Source: Vogesella mureinivorans
GTDB lineage: Bacteria > Pseudomonadota > Gammaproteobacteria > Burkholderiales > Chromobacteriaceae
Length of the DNA: 64,000 bases
NCBI RefSeq assembly: GCF_007644035.1
Contig: NZ_VMTV02000800.1
Location: 1 to 64,000, forward strand
Direction: 5' to 3'
Of the stretch, positions 54,338 to 62,237 are shown one piece after another. The translations under genes were made by a program, and so were the position numbers. The notes beneath the pieces are model-generated. The model worked only from the letters and a program-made list of their open reading frames with translations, did not search any database and was not told the origin of the DNA. Positions within the stretch are counted from its first letter, which is position 1, and every line of letters begins with the position of its first letter.

Positions 54338-54817
54338 ATGAGCTTTCTGACAACCGACCTGTACGATGCCCACGAAGGCCGCGTGGCCGTGCTGGAACCC
54401 ATGCTGAAAAGCTACGGCGGCAAGCCGCGCTTTTGCGGCCAGGTCGTCACCCTGAAGCTGTACGAAGACAACACCCTGGTACGCGAGATGCTGGCCGAGC
54501 CCGGCGCGGGCAAGGTGCTGGTGGTAGACGGTGGCGGCTCGAAACGCTGCGCGCTGCTAGGCGACCAGATTGCCGAGCTGGCGGTGAAAAACCAGTGGGA
54601 AGGTGTGGTGATCTACGGCTGCATCCGCGACTCGGTGGCCATCGGTGCGCTGCCGCTGGGCGTGCGCGCGCTGGACACCAACCCGAAAAAATCGGTGAAG
54701 CGCAACGAAGGCACACGAAACCTGGTGCTGAATTTTGCCGGGGTGGACTTTACCCCCGGCCACTGGCTCTACGCCGACGAAGACGGCGTACTGCTCTCCC
54801 CTGTGGCCTTGCTCTGA
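54338..54817 (+). CDS. RraA-family protein (RNase E inhibitor or HMG/oxaloacetate aldolase type)
   Basis: The 159-aa product belongs to the RraA family. E. coli RraA binds and inhibits RNase E; many other members are class II 4-hydroxy-4-methyl-2-oxoglutarate aldolases or oxaloacetate decarboxylases. The core [20 protein letters not shown] and [10 protein letters not shown] (with the Arg-Asp pair used by the aldolases) are present, so either role is possible. AAAGGAG precedes ATG. Its last 49 bases overlap the convergent GFA-family gene, an antiparallel overlap of coding sequences. Confidence 0.88.
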   Translation: MSFLTTDLYDAHEGRVAVLEPMLKSYGGKPRFCGQVVTLKLYEDNTLVREMLAEPGAGKVLVVDGGGSKRCALLGDQIAELAVKNQWEGVVIYGCIRDSVAIGALPLGVRALDTNPKKSVKRNEGTRNLVLNFAGVDFTPGHWLYADEDGVLLSPVALL

Positions 54818-55218
54818 TACGTCACCGCCTGGCGGTGGCGCGGGTGTGCCGGCAGCAGCGGTGACAGGCTGTCGCGCACCCACAGCAGCATCTGGTCGGC
54901 CCAGGTGTGATCCTCGGGCATCAGCAGCTCCGGCTGGTCCAGCGTCGCCGCGGTAATGTCGATTTCATCCGGCGAGCCTTCGTGCCGGTAGCTCAGCGTG
55001 GTGCCGCACTGCGGGCAAAAGCCACGCTTTACCCCTAGCGACGAATGGTAAAGGCGCAACTCGCCCTGCCATTGCAGGTCGATACTGCGCACGGTAAACC
55101 AGGTCACAAATGGCGCGCCGCTGGCCTTGCGGCAGGACGCGCAGTGGCAATGGGTGACATGGTAAGGTTGGCCGCGAAAACGGTAACTTACCGCACCGCA
55201 CAAGCATCTGCCTTGCAT
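54769..55218 (-). CDS. GFA-family (glutathione-dependent formaldehyde-activating-like) protein
   Basis: The 149-aa protein has the GFA zinc-binding fold: CLCGAV near residue 5, [15 protein letters not shown] and CPQCGTTL supply the cysteines. True GFA activity is doubtful for the family as a whole; many members are annotated only by fold. AGGAGG precedes ATG 55218. The last 30 or so residues are low in similarity and run into the rraA-like gene from the opposite strand, overlapping it by 49 bp. It holds one uptake-like repeat (55166). Confidence 0.85.
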   Translation of the reverse strand: MQGRCLCGAVSYRFRGQPYHVTHCHCASCRKASGAPFVTWFTVRSIDLQWQGELRLYHSSLGVKRGFCPQCGTTLSYRHEGSPDEIDITAATLDQPELLMPEDHTWADQMLLWVRDSLSPLLPAHPRHRQAVTYQSKATGESSTPSSSA

Positions 55219-55368
55219 GATGTCCTCCTGTTGCGATAAATCCGTCACTTAGCCACTATAAGCCAAGCCCTGCCGGCGGTGAAAGCGTTGCACTGCAAAA
55301 TGCCGGCGGTCTGCCCGGCCTGCCGGTCACGCTGCAACACCTTGCTGCCAAGACAGCGCGACACCAGC

Positions 55369-55404
55369 AAAAAGCCCCTGCTGCTTGCACAGTCAGGGGC
55401 TTTT
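55369..55404 (-). terminator. Intrinsic terminator after panD
   Basis: On the minus strand AAAAGCCCCTG pairs with CAGGGGCTTTT across a 13-nt loop, ending in five T. It closes the pcnB-folK-dNK-panB-panC-panD cluster. Confidence 0.8.
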
Positions 55405-55432
55405 ACGTTGGCCGCAACCAGGGCGGCCGGCA

Positions 55433-55813
55433 TCAGGCCGGCTGTACCGGCGTGGCGCCTTTTACCTCGGTGATCACGTTCTTCTCGTCGACAAACACCA
55501 GCTTGGGGCTGTGGCCGGCCAGCTCGCTGTCTTCATACGCCGCAAAGCTGGCAATGATCAGCAGGTCGCCCGGGGCAGCGCGGCGCGCGGCCGAGCCATT
55601 CACCGAAATGGTACCCGAGCCACGCTCGGCGCGGATGGCGTAGGTGGCAAAGCGCTCGCCATTGGTGACGTTCCAGATCTGGATTTCTTCGTACTCGCGA
55701 ATATCCGCCGCTTCCAGCAGGTTTTCGTCGATGGCGCACGAGCCGATGTAATGCAGCTCGGCATGGGTGGTGGTAACACGGTGAAGCTTGGATTTCAGCA
55801 TGGAACGCTGCAT
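55433..55813 (-). CDS. panD: Aspartate 1-decarboxylase
   Basis: PanD makes beta-alanine for pantothenate. The 126-aa proenzyme cleaves itself between G24 and S25 (YIGSCAID), the serine becoming the pyruvoyl group; both residues are exactly in place. Length and start ([20 protein letters not shown]) are standard. It lies 29 nt after panC, so the three pan genes are probably one transcript in the order panB-panC-panD. Confidence 0.97.
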   Translation of the reverse strand: MQRSMLKSKLHRVTTTHAELHYIGSCAIDENLLEAADIREYEEIQIWNVTNGERFATYAIRAERGSGTISVNGSAARRAAPGDLLIIASFAAYEDSELAGHSPKLVFVDEKNVITEVKGATPVQPA

Positions 55814-55842
55814 GGTTTTTTCCTGTTACTGGCGCTGCAATG

Positions 55843-56676
55843 TCAGCGCGTTACTTCGATATTATCAATCAGGCGGGTACGGCCCAGGCGGGCGGCCGCC
55901 AGTACTACTAGGCGCGGTTCGCCAGCGTGGGCCACTTCCAGCGTATCCGCCTGGCGCACCTCGATATAGTCCACACGCCAGCCGTGCGCGGCCAGGTCGT
56001 CGGCAGCGGCTTTTTCCAGCACGGCGTAGCGGTTGTCACCGGCCAGCAGGGCGTCGCGGATGGCAGACAGGTGGCGGTACAGGCGCGGCGCTTCGGCACG
56101 CTCTTCGGCACTCAGGTAACCATTGCGCGACGACAGCGCCAGGCCATCTTCGGCGCGGCCGGTGTCCACCGGCACGATCTCGATCGGCATGTTCAGGTCG
56201 TCCACCATGGCACGGATCACGTGCAGCTGCTGGAAGTCTTTCTTGCCGAAACAGGCCACGTCAGCCTGCACGATATTGAACAGCTTGCTCACCACGGTGG
56301 CCACGCCGCGGAAGTGGCCGGGGCGGAAGGCGCCGCACAGCTCGTTCTGGATATGCGGTGGCTCGACGTTGAAGTCTTGCTTGATGCGCGGGTACAGCTC
56401 GCGCTCGTCCGGGAAGAACAGCACGTCTACGCCAGCGGCGTCCAGCTTGGCGCAGTCGGCCTCGAAAGTACGCGGGTAGGCGTCAAAGTCTTCGCCCTGG
56501 CCAAACTGCAGGCGGTTCACAAAGATACTAACGACGACCTTGTCGGCGTGCTGGCGCGCGGCTTCTACCAAAGCCAGATGGCCGGCGTGCAGATTACCCA
56601 TGGTGGGGACAAAAGCCAGGCGGCCAGCGGTTTTGCGCCAGGCGCGCAGCTGGGCGATGCTACGAATGATTTGCAT
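55843..56676 (-). CDS. panC: Pantothenate synthetase
   Basis: PanC joins pantoate and beta-alanine using ATP to give pantothenate. The 277-aa product has the nucleotidyl-transferase motif MGNLHAGH, the FGKKDFQQL loop and [15 protein letters not shown] 56676 is chosen; a GTG three codons earlier is also possible. It lies 58 nt after panB and before panD. Confidence 0.96.
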   Translation of the reverse strand: MQIIRSIAQLRAWRKTAGRLAFVPTMGNLHAGHLALVEAARQHADKVVVSIFVNRLQFGQGEDFDAYPRTFEADCAKLDAAGVDVLFFPDERELYPRIKQDFNVEPPHIQNELCGAFRPGHFRGVATVVSKLFNIVQADVACFGKKDFQQLHVIRAMVDDLNMPIEIVPVDTGRAEDGLALSSRNGYLSAEERAEAPRLYRHLSAIRDALLAGDNRYAVLEKAAADDLAAHGWRVDYIEVRQADTLEVAHAGEPRLVVLAAARLGRTRLIDNIEVTR

Positions 56677-56734
56677 GGTGCTCACTCAGTGAGGGCGCGC
56701 GACCCGGCGTATTGCACGGGTCGCGGCATGTGAC

Positions 56735-57526
56735 TCAGAAACAGTGCTCTGGCGCCGGGAAGCTGCCATCCTTGACGGCGCTGACATAGGCGCCGACGGC
56801 ACCCTGGATGCTGTGCGCTTCGTCCATGAAGTTTTTCACGAAGCGGGCCTTCTTGCCCGGGAACACGCCCAGCACGTCGTGCAATACCAGCACCTGGCCG
56901 GAGACATCGGGGCCGGCACCAATGCCGATCGTCGGCACGCCAATGCTCTCGGTCACACGCTTGGCCAGCGCAGCCGGTACGCACTCCATCAGCACCATGC
57001 TGGCACCGGCATCGGCCAGAATGCGTGCTTCTTCCACGATACGCTCGGCATCGCTTTCGCTCTTGCCCTGTACCTTGTAGCCACCAAAGGTATTCACAAA
57101 CTGCGGGGTGAGGCCGATATGGGCGCACACCGGCACACCGCGCTGCACCAGGAAGCGCACGGTATCGGCCATGAAAGCGCCACCTTCCAGCTTCACCATG
57201 TGGGCACCGGCCTGCATCAGGCGCGCCGAGCTGGCAAAGGCTTGCGCCGGGCTTTCCTGATAGGCGCCAAACGGCAGGTCGGCCAGAATCAGGGCACGCT
57301 GGCTGCCACGGGCCACACAGCGGGTGTGATAGGCCATCTCGTCCATGGAGACGGGCAGTGTGGAACCTTCCCCGCGGATAACCATGCCCAGCGAATCGCC
57401 GATCAGCATGATATCGACCCCGGCGTTGTCCAGCAGGGTGGCGAAGCTGGCGTCGTAGCAGGTCATCATGGCGATTTTCTGCCCCTCGGCTGCCATGCTG
57501 TGCAGGGTGTTAACGGTGACTTTCAT
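56735..57526 (-). CDS. panB: 3-methyl-2-oxobutanoate hydroxymethyltransferase
   Basis: PanB transfers a hydroxymethyl group from methylene-tetrahydrofolate to ketoisovalerate, giving ketopantoate. The 263-aa product has [19 protein letters not shown], the metal-binding GDSLGMV, the EGG motif KLEGGAFM and HIGLTPQ. ATG 57526 with AAGGAA upstream is the family start; the longer open frame upstream is not conserved. It begins the pan part of the cluster. Confidence 0.97.
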   Translation of the reverse strand: MKVTVNTLHSMAAEGQKIAMMTCYDASFATLLDNAGVDIMLIGDSLGMVIRGEGSTLPVSMDEMAYHTRCVARGSQRALILADLPFGAYQESPAQAFASSARLMQAGAHMVKLEGGAFMADTVRFLVQRGVPVCAHIGLTPQFVNTFGGYKVQGKSESDAERIVEEARILADAGASMVLMECVPAALAKRVTESIGVPTIGIGAGPDVSGQVLVLHDVLGVFPGKKARFVKNFMDEAHSIQGAVGAYVSAVKDGSFPAPEHCF

Positions 57527-57593
57527 GTCTTTTTTCCTTGTTGCTTCTTCCGGTTGCGCGTTGTCCAGCTTGTGGCCGGGCGCGCCCAGGGCT

Positions 57594-58232
57594 TTATATG
57601 CCCTTGTTGAAGTAATTGCGCTGGCCACGCATCTCGCTGATGCAGCGCAACAATAGCCCGAAATCTTCTTCACCTTCAACCAGATCAAGATGGTCGGTGT
57701 TGACGATCAGGAGCGGAGCCGCCTCGTAGGCGTGAAAAAAGGTGCTGTAGGCTTCGTGCATGCGCTGCACATAGCCTTCCGGCATGGCGATGGTTTCGCC
57801 CGCGGCAGCGCGTGCGGCCAACCTTTTGCTGACCGTTTCCGGCGACGCCTGCAGGTAAATGACCAGGTCGGGCACCGGGTGCTCGGGCAGAAAACGCTGC
57901 ACGATGCGCTGGTACAGCGCCAGTTCGTCTTTATCCAGCGTCTGCGCGGCAAACATAGCGTCTTTATCAAACAAAAAATCAGACACCAGCGGTGCCGCCA
58001 GCATGTCGCCCTGCAGCATGGCCTGCGCGGCGTCGGCACGCTGCATCAGAAAGCTCAGCTGGGTAGAAAAGGCGTGGTACGGCGGGTGGCGGTAAAAGCG
58101 CTCCAGAAACGGGTTCTGTTCGGCGTCTTCGGCCAACAGGCGTATTTGCCAGTAGCTGGCCAGGCGGCGCGCCAGCTGGGATTTGCCGGAGCCTATCGGC
58201 CCCTCTACCACGACATATCGCAAATTCGACAT
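57594..58232 (-). CDS. Deoxynucleoside kinase family protein
   Basis: The 212-aa cytosolic enzyme belongs to the deoxynucleoside kinase family that phosphorylates deoxyadenosine or deoxyguanosine for salvage. The P-loop GPIGSGKS lies at 11-18. The lid-region Arg residues occur around SKRLAARAA, and [10 protein letters not shown] contains the family's Asp. It stands between folK and panB, a common neighbourhood in proteobacteria. Exact nucleoside preference cannot be read. The gene contains an uptake-like repeat (57814). Confidence 0.88.
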   Translation of the reverse strand: MSNLRYVVVEGPIGSGKSQLARRLASYWQIRLLAEDAEQNPFLERFYRHPPYHAFSTQLSFLMQRADAAQAMLQGDMLAAPLVSDFLFDKDAMFAAQTLDKDELALYQRIVQRFLPEHPVPDLVIYLQASPETVSKRLAARAAAGETIAMPEGYVQRMHEAYSTFFHAYEAAPLLIVNTDHLDLVEGEEDFGLLLRCISEMRGQRNYFNKGI

Positions 58233-58245
58233 AGCGTTTTCCTGT

Positions 58246-58725
58246 CTAAGCCAAACGTTTTACACCCGCCGCATCCAGACCGGCGGCAATATCGGCAGCG
58301 GCGCCATGGTTGCCAACCTGCATGTCTGCCGCCATGTCAGCCAATGGCAGCATGACAAAGGCGCGTTCGTGCATGCGCGGGTGCGGCAGCGTCAGAAAAT
58401 CAGTCTCCAGTACCACGCCTTCTACCAGCAGCAGGTCAAGGTCCAGTACGCGCGGGGCGTTGCGGAAGGTACGCACGCGGCCAAATGCCTGCTCGACCTC
58501 CAGCAGAGCTGCCAGCAATGCTTCGGGCGACAGACTGGTCTGAACCTCGCACACCGCATTGATGAAATCTGGCTGGTCGGCATAGCCTACCGGTGCGGTC
58601 TGGTAGCAGGCAGAACGGCGCAGCAGGGATACACCTGGCAGGGCGGCAATCGCCGCCAGAGCGGCTTCTACTTGCTGTACCGGGTTTTCCAGGTTACTGC
58701 CTAGCGCAATAACGGCACGGCTCAC
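58246..58725 (-). CDS. folK: 2-amino-4-hydroxy-6-hydroxymethyldihydropteridine pyrophosphokinase
   Basis: FolK transfers pyrophosphate from ATP to the pterin precursor of folate. The 159-aa product has ALGSNLENP at the start, the RVLDLDLLL motif whose aspartates bind magnesium, and PHPRMHERAFVMLPL. It overlaps pcnB by 4 nt (ATGA) and precedes the kinase gene by 13 nt. pcnB-folK order is widespread in proteobacteria. PanB downstream uses a folate cofactor. Confidence 0.96.
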   Translation of the reverse strand: MSRAVIALGSNLENPVQQVEAALAAIAALPGVSLLRRSACYQTAPVGYADQPDFINAVCEVQTSLSPEALLAALLEVEQAFGRVRTFRNAPRVLDLDLLLVEGVVLETDFLTLPHPRMHERAFVMLPLADMAADMQVGNHGAAADIAAGLDAAGVKRLA

Positions 58726-60086
58726 TCGGCGCCACCCTCGGCGGGGCGGGCGTTCGGCTTGCGGCGGCGGCGGCGCTTCTTCTGCTCGGCGGTGGCACCG
58801 CCAGTGGCTGCCGGTGCGTTACGGGCTTCTTCTACCAATAGCTGGCGGTCGGCGTGGTCGGCGTGCTGGAACTCGGCCCACCATTGCACCATCTCGCGCG
58901 GCACGTCGCCTACTTCGGCGCGCAGGCAGTAGAAATCGAAGGCGGCACGGAAGCGCGGCTGCTCCAGGAAGCGGAACGGGCGCGCGCCATTACGGTTGTC
59001 AAAGCGCGGCTGCAGCGCCCAGATTTCACGCATGGTGGCCGAGAAGCGGCGCGGGATGGCAAAGTCTTCATCCTGCAGCGATTCCACCTCGGCCATGGCT
59101 TCCATCAGCGCGGCAATGGACTTTTCGCCGTCAGCAGTACGCGCTTTCCAGCGGTTGTTTACCTGCGCCCACAACAGTGCGGCCAACATGAAGCCTACCG
59201 ATACCGGCTTGTCGGCACGGATGCGTTCGTCGGTGCTGGCCAGCGCCAGCTTGAGGAAGACTTCGCCGCCCTCTTCGTCCATGACCGCGTCCAGCAGCGG
59301 GAAAATACCGCGCGACAGGCCTTCGTCACGCAGTTTTTTCAGGCAGGCGTAGGCGTGACCGGAGTGCAGCAGCTTCAGCAGCTCGTCAAACAGCCGCGCT
59401 GGCGGCTCGTTTTTCAGCAGGTGGGCGTGGGCGGCAATCGGCTTGCGGGTGTGTTCGTCTATCTCGAAACCCAGCTTGGCGGCCAGGCGTACCGCGCGCA
59501 GCATGCGCACCGGGTCTTCCTGGTAGCGGCGGGCAGGCTGGCCGATCATCACCAGCTTTTTGGCCTGCAGGTCTTTCACCCCATGGTGGTAGTCGATGAT
59601 GGTTTCATCGGTGGGGTTGTAGAACAGCGCATTCACGGTAAAGTCGCGGCGCAGCGCGTCTTCGGACTGGTTACCGTAGGTGTTGTCGGCCATGATGCGG
59701 CCGGTTTCATTGGTCTTGCCCGCTTCGCCCCCCCGGAAGGTGGTGACCTCGATGGTTTCCGGCCCCATCATCACGTGCACAATGCGGAAACGGCGGCCGA
59801 TGATGCGCGAGCGGCGGAATATATGGTGCACTTCTTCCGGCGTGGCGCTGGTGGCTACGTCAAAGTCCTTGGGCGATACGCCCAGCAGCAAGTCGCGCAC
59901 GGCCCCGCCTACCACGAAAGCGCTGTGGCCGGACTCTTGCAGCCGCGATACCACACGCAGGGCGGCGTGGCTCAGTGCATCGCGGCGTACGCCGTGCTGC
60001 GCCAGCGATAGCACGCGCGGCTTGGGTTTGTTGCGGCCGATGCCGGCTGGCAGGTCGAAAACGCGGCTGATCAGTTTGCGAATCAT
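58722..60086 (-). CDS. pcnB: Poly(A) polymerase I
   Basis: PcnB adds 3' poly(A) tails that mark RNA for decay. The 454-aa product has the class II nucleotidyltransferase motifs GGAVRDLLLG and DFDVAT (the two metal aspartates), a tRNA-nucleotidyltransferase-like neck (RRDFTVNALFYN) and an Arg/Lys-rich tail (KKRRRRRKP) that binds RNA. The LLGVSPKDFDVATSATP stretch places it with PcnB rather than the CCA enzyme. It is first in the pcnB-folK-pan cluster. Confidence 0.95.
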   Translation of the reverse strand: MIRKLISRVFDLPAGIGRNKPKPRVLSLAQHGVRRDALSHAALRVVSRLQESGHSAFVVGGAVRDLLLGVSPKDFDVATSATPEEVHHIFRRSRIIGRRFRIVHVMMGPETIEVTTFRGGEAGKTNETGRIMADNTYGNQSEDALRRDFTVNALFYNPTDETIIDYHHGVKDLQAKKLVMIGQPARRYQEDPVRMLRAVRLAAKLGFEIDEHTRKPIAAHAHLLKNEPPARLFDELLKLLHSGHAYACLKKLRDEGLSRGIFPLLDAVMDEEGGEVFLKLALASTDERIRADKPVSVGFMLAALLWAQVNNRWKARTADGEKSIAALMEAMAEVESLQDEDFAIPRRFSATMREIWALQPRFDNRNGARPFRFLEQPRFRAAFDFYCLRAEVGDVPREMVQWWAEFQHADHADRQLLVEEARNAPAATGGATAEQKKRRRRRKPNARPAEGGAE

Positions 60087-60145
60087 CAGGAACAGTATCT
60101 GGAAGAAGGTGGGAGGCAGCAGTTGCTACCCTATTCAAGCGGGGG

Positions 60146-60151
60146 ATTATA
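60146..60151 (-). promoter_or_regulatory. -10 box of the pcnB promoter
   Basis: On the minus strand a perfect TATAAT stands 60 nt before the pcnB start. No convincing -35 box is seen at the normal spacing. Confidence 0.45.
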
Positions 60152-60195
60152 GCCCGATATCCTGCGCATTCTCCAGCATTGTGCCAAGACGGTAC

Positions 60196-60222
60196 TTGAC
60201 AGTATCGATAGACTGCTCTAAT
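60196..60222 (+). promoter_or_regulatory. Promoter driving the SAM-II-like leader
   Basis: A perfect -35 box TTGACA (60196-60201) is followed after 15 nt by TCTAAT (60217-60222), five of six bases of the -10 consensus. A 17-nt spacing would give the poorer TAATTT. Transcription would start near 60229, directly at the 5' edge of the first aptamer. Confidence 0.6.
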
Positions 60223-60230
60223 TTCGAGCC

Positions 60231-60282
60231 TGCGCCGATTTGTGACTGCTTGCGGGGCGCCCGATAAATTCCAGCTAAAGCG
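60231..60282 (+). ncRNA. SAM-II (SAM-alpha) riboswitch aptamer, copy A
   Basis: The 52-nt element matches the SAM-II aptamer in order and spacing. The P1 arm GCGCC (60232-60236) is closed by GGCGC (60256-60260). The P1 loop carries GATTTG and CTTGC. The linker has GATAAATT, and the 3' strand is AGCTAAAG, the conserved GCTAAA of pseudoknot P2. From memory, the well-studied metX aptamer also has GCGC-GAUUU-UUGC-GCGC-GAUAAAU-AGCUAAA in this order. The A of UUGCAG is a G here. The class binds S-adenosylmethionine and usually lowers expression of methionine genes. An intrinsic terminator starts 9 nt downstream. Confidence 0.72.
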
Positions 60283-60290
60283 TGCAGACC

Positions 60291-60329
60291 ACCCGCTGAC
60301 CGCTTTATTGCTGCAGCGGGTTTTTCTTT
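60291..60329 (+). terminator. Intrinsic terminator between the two aptamer copies
   Basis: ACCCGCTG (60291-60298) pairs with CAGCGGGT (60314-60321) across a 15-nt loop and is followed by TTTTCTTT. GCGGG in the 3' side of P1 (60252-60256) is complementary to CCCGC of the stem (60292-60296), so ligand-stabilised P1 could free the terminator. That switching model is inference. Confidence 0.65.
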
Positions 60330-60359
60330 GGCAGGCAGCCAGGCCACACGACCGTTTTA

Positions 60360-60412
60360 CGCGCCGAGTTAATCGACAACTTGCAGGGCGCTTTCGAAAT
60401 TCTGCTAAAGCG
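60360..60412 (+). ncRNA. Diverged second SAM-II-like aptamer, copy B
   Basis: Copy B repeats copy A 129 nt downstream. GCGCC (60361-60365) pairs with GGCGC (60387-60391), CTTGCAGGGCGC matches the P1 3' side better than copy A does, GAAATTCTGCTAAAGCG matches the linker and P2 strand. The GATTTG block is altered to GAGTTAATCG. A further pairing GCCGAG/CTCGGC encloses the element. It ends 32 nt before the GGAG of the next gene, so it could act on translation. It may be degenerate. Confidence 0.5.
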
Positions 60413-60454
60413 TCGCTCGGCCAGCCGGGCGCGCACACCGCTACGGAGACTGCC

Positions 60455-60745
60455 ATGTACGACTGCCAAGAAGACCGCTACACCGACTTTGCCATCACCC
60501 CCCGCTGTGCGGCCCCCACCCTCAGCGGCTCGCTTACCGCCAATGCCACCCCCGCCACGCGCCACAAGCTGACCGAGCTGGCGGCCTACGCCACCGAACG
60601 CGGCCTGGATATCAGCCTGCAGCAAGGTACGCTGGCCATCTACGCCCTGAGCCTGACCGAGGCGCTCAATATCAACGCCCGCTTCGGCCATGATTTGCTG
60701 ATCAGCTGCCACCTGCGCCGCGACCCGCCTGCACGTTTTGGCTGA
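60455..60745 (+). CDS. Hypothetical protein, 96 aa, downstream of tandem SAM-II-like elements
   Basis: I do not recognise this small protein. It starts MYDCQEDRYTDFAITPRC and has a Pro/Thr/Ala-rich stretch (18-35), a probable helix (HKLTELAAYATERGL) and a second helical segment (LSLTEALNINARFG). It ends in CHLRRDPPARFG. There is no signal peptide or membrane segment. Three cysteines could bind metal or be chance. GGAG lies 9 nt before ATG 60455, and codon use with C/G third positions fits its neighbours, so it is probably real. The reading frame stays open back to 60242, but that part overlaps the aptamers and is unlikely to be translated. Confidence 0.65.
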   Translation: MYDCQEDRYTDFAITPRCAAPTLSGSLTANATPATRHKLTELAAYATERGLDISLQQGTLAIYALSLTEALNINARFGHDLLISCHLRRDPPARFG

Positions 60746-60789
60746 CACAGCGTTCGCAAGGTTGGCCGCACAGCCAAAGGCGGCGCCCG

Positions 60790-60795
60790 TATAAT
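60790..60795 (+). promoter_or_regulatory. -10 box of the MATE transporter gene
   Basis: A perfect TATAAT stands 33 nt before the MATE start codon, with no clear -35 box. It suggests that the MATE gene has its own promoter and is not only driven from the riboswitch leader. Confidence 0.45.
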
Positions 60796-60827
60796 GCCGC
60801 CTTTATCCCTACCCGCCGCTGCCTTAC

Positions 60828-62228
60828 ATGCTGTTTGATCTGAACCGTACCCCTGCCGCCGCCTTGCGGCAGGAAGCCCATACCCTGGGCAAACTGGCGC
60901 TGCCGATGATGGTGGCGCAGATTGCCCAGGTGGCGACCAGCTTTGTCGATACCGTGATGGCCGGCCACGTCAGCACCGACGACCTGGCGGCGGTATCGCT
61001 GGGCTCCAGTGTCTTCATCACCGTGTATGTCACGCTGATGGGCGTGGCATCGGCCATGAACCCCATCCTGTCGCAACAGTTTGGCCGTGGCGACACCCAC
61101 CAGATTGGCGCCACGGCACGCCAGGGCCTGTGGTTCGGCCTGCTACTGGGGCTGCTGGGCATGCTGCTGATGCTGGCTATCCAGCCGCTGCTGCGCCTGT
61201 GGCTGGACCTGCCCGCCAGCGTAGAAGACAAGGCCATGCTATTCATTACCGGCAGCGCCATGGGCATGCCGGCGGCCATTTTGCACCGTGCGCTGTACGC
61301 TTTCAGCTCCAGCCTGAACCACACCCGCCCCATCATGCTGGTGAGCATCTGCGGCCTGCTGCTTAACATACCCTTGAACTACGCACTGATTCACGGCCTG
61401 GCCGGCCTGCCGGCACTGGGTGGCGCCGGCTGCGGCTGGGCTACCGGCATGGTGATGTGGTTTAACGCCGCTGCGCTGTTTTGCGTGATCAAATACCAGA
61501 AGGTCTACCGGCCTTACGGCCTGACTGGCGGCTTGAGTTGGCCGCAGTGGCAGCGTTTTCCGGCTTTCCTCAAGCTGGGCCTGCCTATCGGCTTGTCCTT
61601 TTTTGTGGAAGTCAGCCTGTTTTCCTTTATTGCGCTACTGGTCGCCAAGCTGGGCACCACCGTGGTGGCCACCCATCAGGCGGTGCTGAACTTTTCCAGC
61701 GTGATCTACATGATTCCGCAGAGCATCGGCGTGGCGCTCACCATCCGCGTAGGCCAGCGCATCGGCGCGGGGGACTACCGCGGTGCGCGCACCGTGTGCG
61801 GCGTGGGCCTGGCCATGGGCATCGTACTAGCCTGCCTCACCATGGTCTGGGTGCTACTGGGGCGCGAGGGTATTATGCGCACCTATAGCAGCGACCCGGC
61901 GGTGATTACCCTGGGCATGTCGCTGATGCTGTTTGCCGCCTTTTACCAGCTGACCGACGCCATGCAGACCATTGCCTCGGCAGCGCTGCGCGGCTACAAG
62001 ATCACCACCATGCCGATGGTGATTCATATTGTGTCGTTCTGGCTGGTAGGCTTGGGCCTGGGGGCCATATTGGGCCTGAGCCACCTGCCGCTGCCCGGCC
62101 TGACACTGCCCATGGGCGTGCATGGTTTCTGGCTGGCGCTGGTGATCAGCCTGAGCCTGGCCGGCCTGCTGCTGGTAAGCTATCTATCGCGCGAGAGCCG
62201 CCGCCGGCTGCACCGCCAAACTGCCTGA
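60828..62228 (+). CDS. MATE-family multidrug efflux transporter (NorM-like)
   Basis: The 466-aa inner-membrane protein has twelve hydrophobic segments in two homologous halves, the layout of MATE antiporters that expel cationic drugs using sodium or protons. Conserved pieces are LPMMVAQIAQVATSFVDTVMAG and MNPILSQQFGRGD in half one, and THQAVLNFSSVIYMIPQSIG in half two. It resembles NorM. murB begins 9 nt after its stop, so they are probably cotranscribed. An uptake-like repeat lies just upstream (60760). Confidence 0.9.
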   Translation: MLFDLNRTPAAALRQEAHTLGKLALPMMVAQIAQVATSFVDTVMAGHVSTDDLAAVSLGSSVFITVYVTLMGVASAMNPILSQQFGRGDTHQIGATARQGLWFGLLLGLLGMLLMLAIQPLLRLWLDLPASVEDKAMLFITGSAMGMPAAILHRALYAFSSSLNHTRPIMLVSICGLLLNIPLNYALIHGLAGLPALGGAGCGWATGMVMWFNAAALFCVIKYQKVYRPYGLTGGLSWPQWQRFPAFLKLGLPIGLSFFVEVSLFSFIALLVAKLGTTVVATHQAVLNFSSVIYMIPQSIGVALTIRVGQRIGAGDYRGARTVCGVGLAMGIVLACLTMVWVLLGREGIMRTYSSDPAVITLGMSLMLFAAFYQLTDAMQTIASAALRGYKITTMPMVIHIVSFWLVGLGLGAILGLSHLPLPGLTLPMGVHGFWLALVISLSLAGLLLVSYLSRESRRRLHRQTA

Positions 62229-62237
62229 AAGAATACC

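Noticed and set aside
57527-57688. N-terminal extension of panB by 54 codons
   Set aside because: PanB proteins start at MKVTVNTL here. The extension overlaps the end of the upstream kinase gene and is not conserved in character.
60229-60329. Promoter-to-terminator interval considered as an independent small RNA
   Set aside because: The first 52 nt match a SAM-II aptamer so well that a terminated riboswitch leader is the simpler reading. A trans role of the short product cannot be excluded.
60242-60454. In-frame upstream extension of the 96-aa gene to a 167-aa protein
   Set aside because: The extension runs through both aptamer copies and the terminator, and no ribosome site precedes its start. 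GGAG stands at the right distance from ATG 60455.
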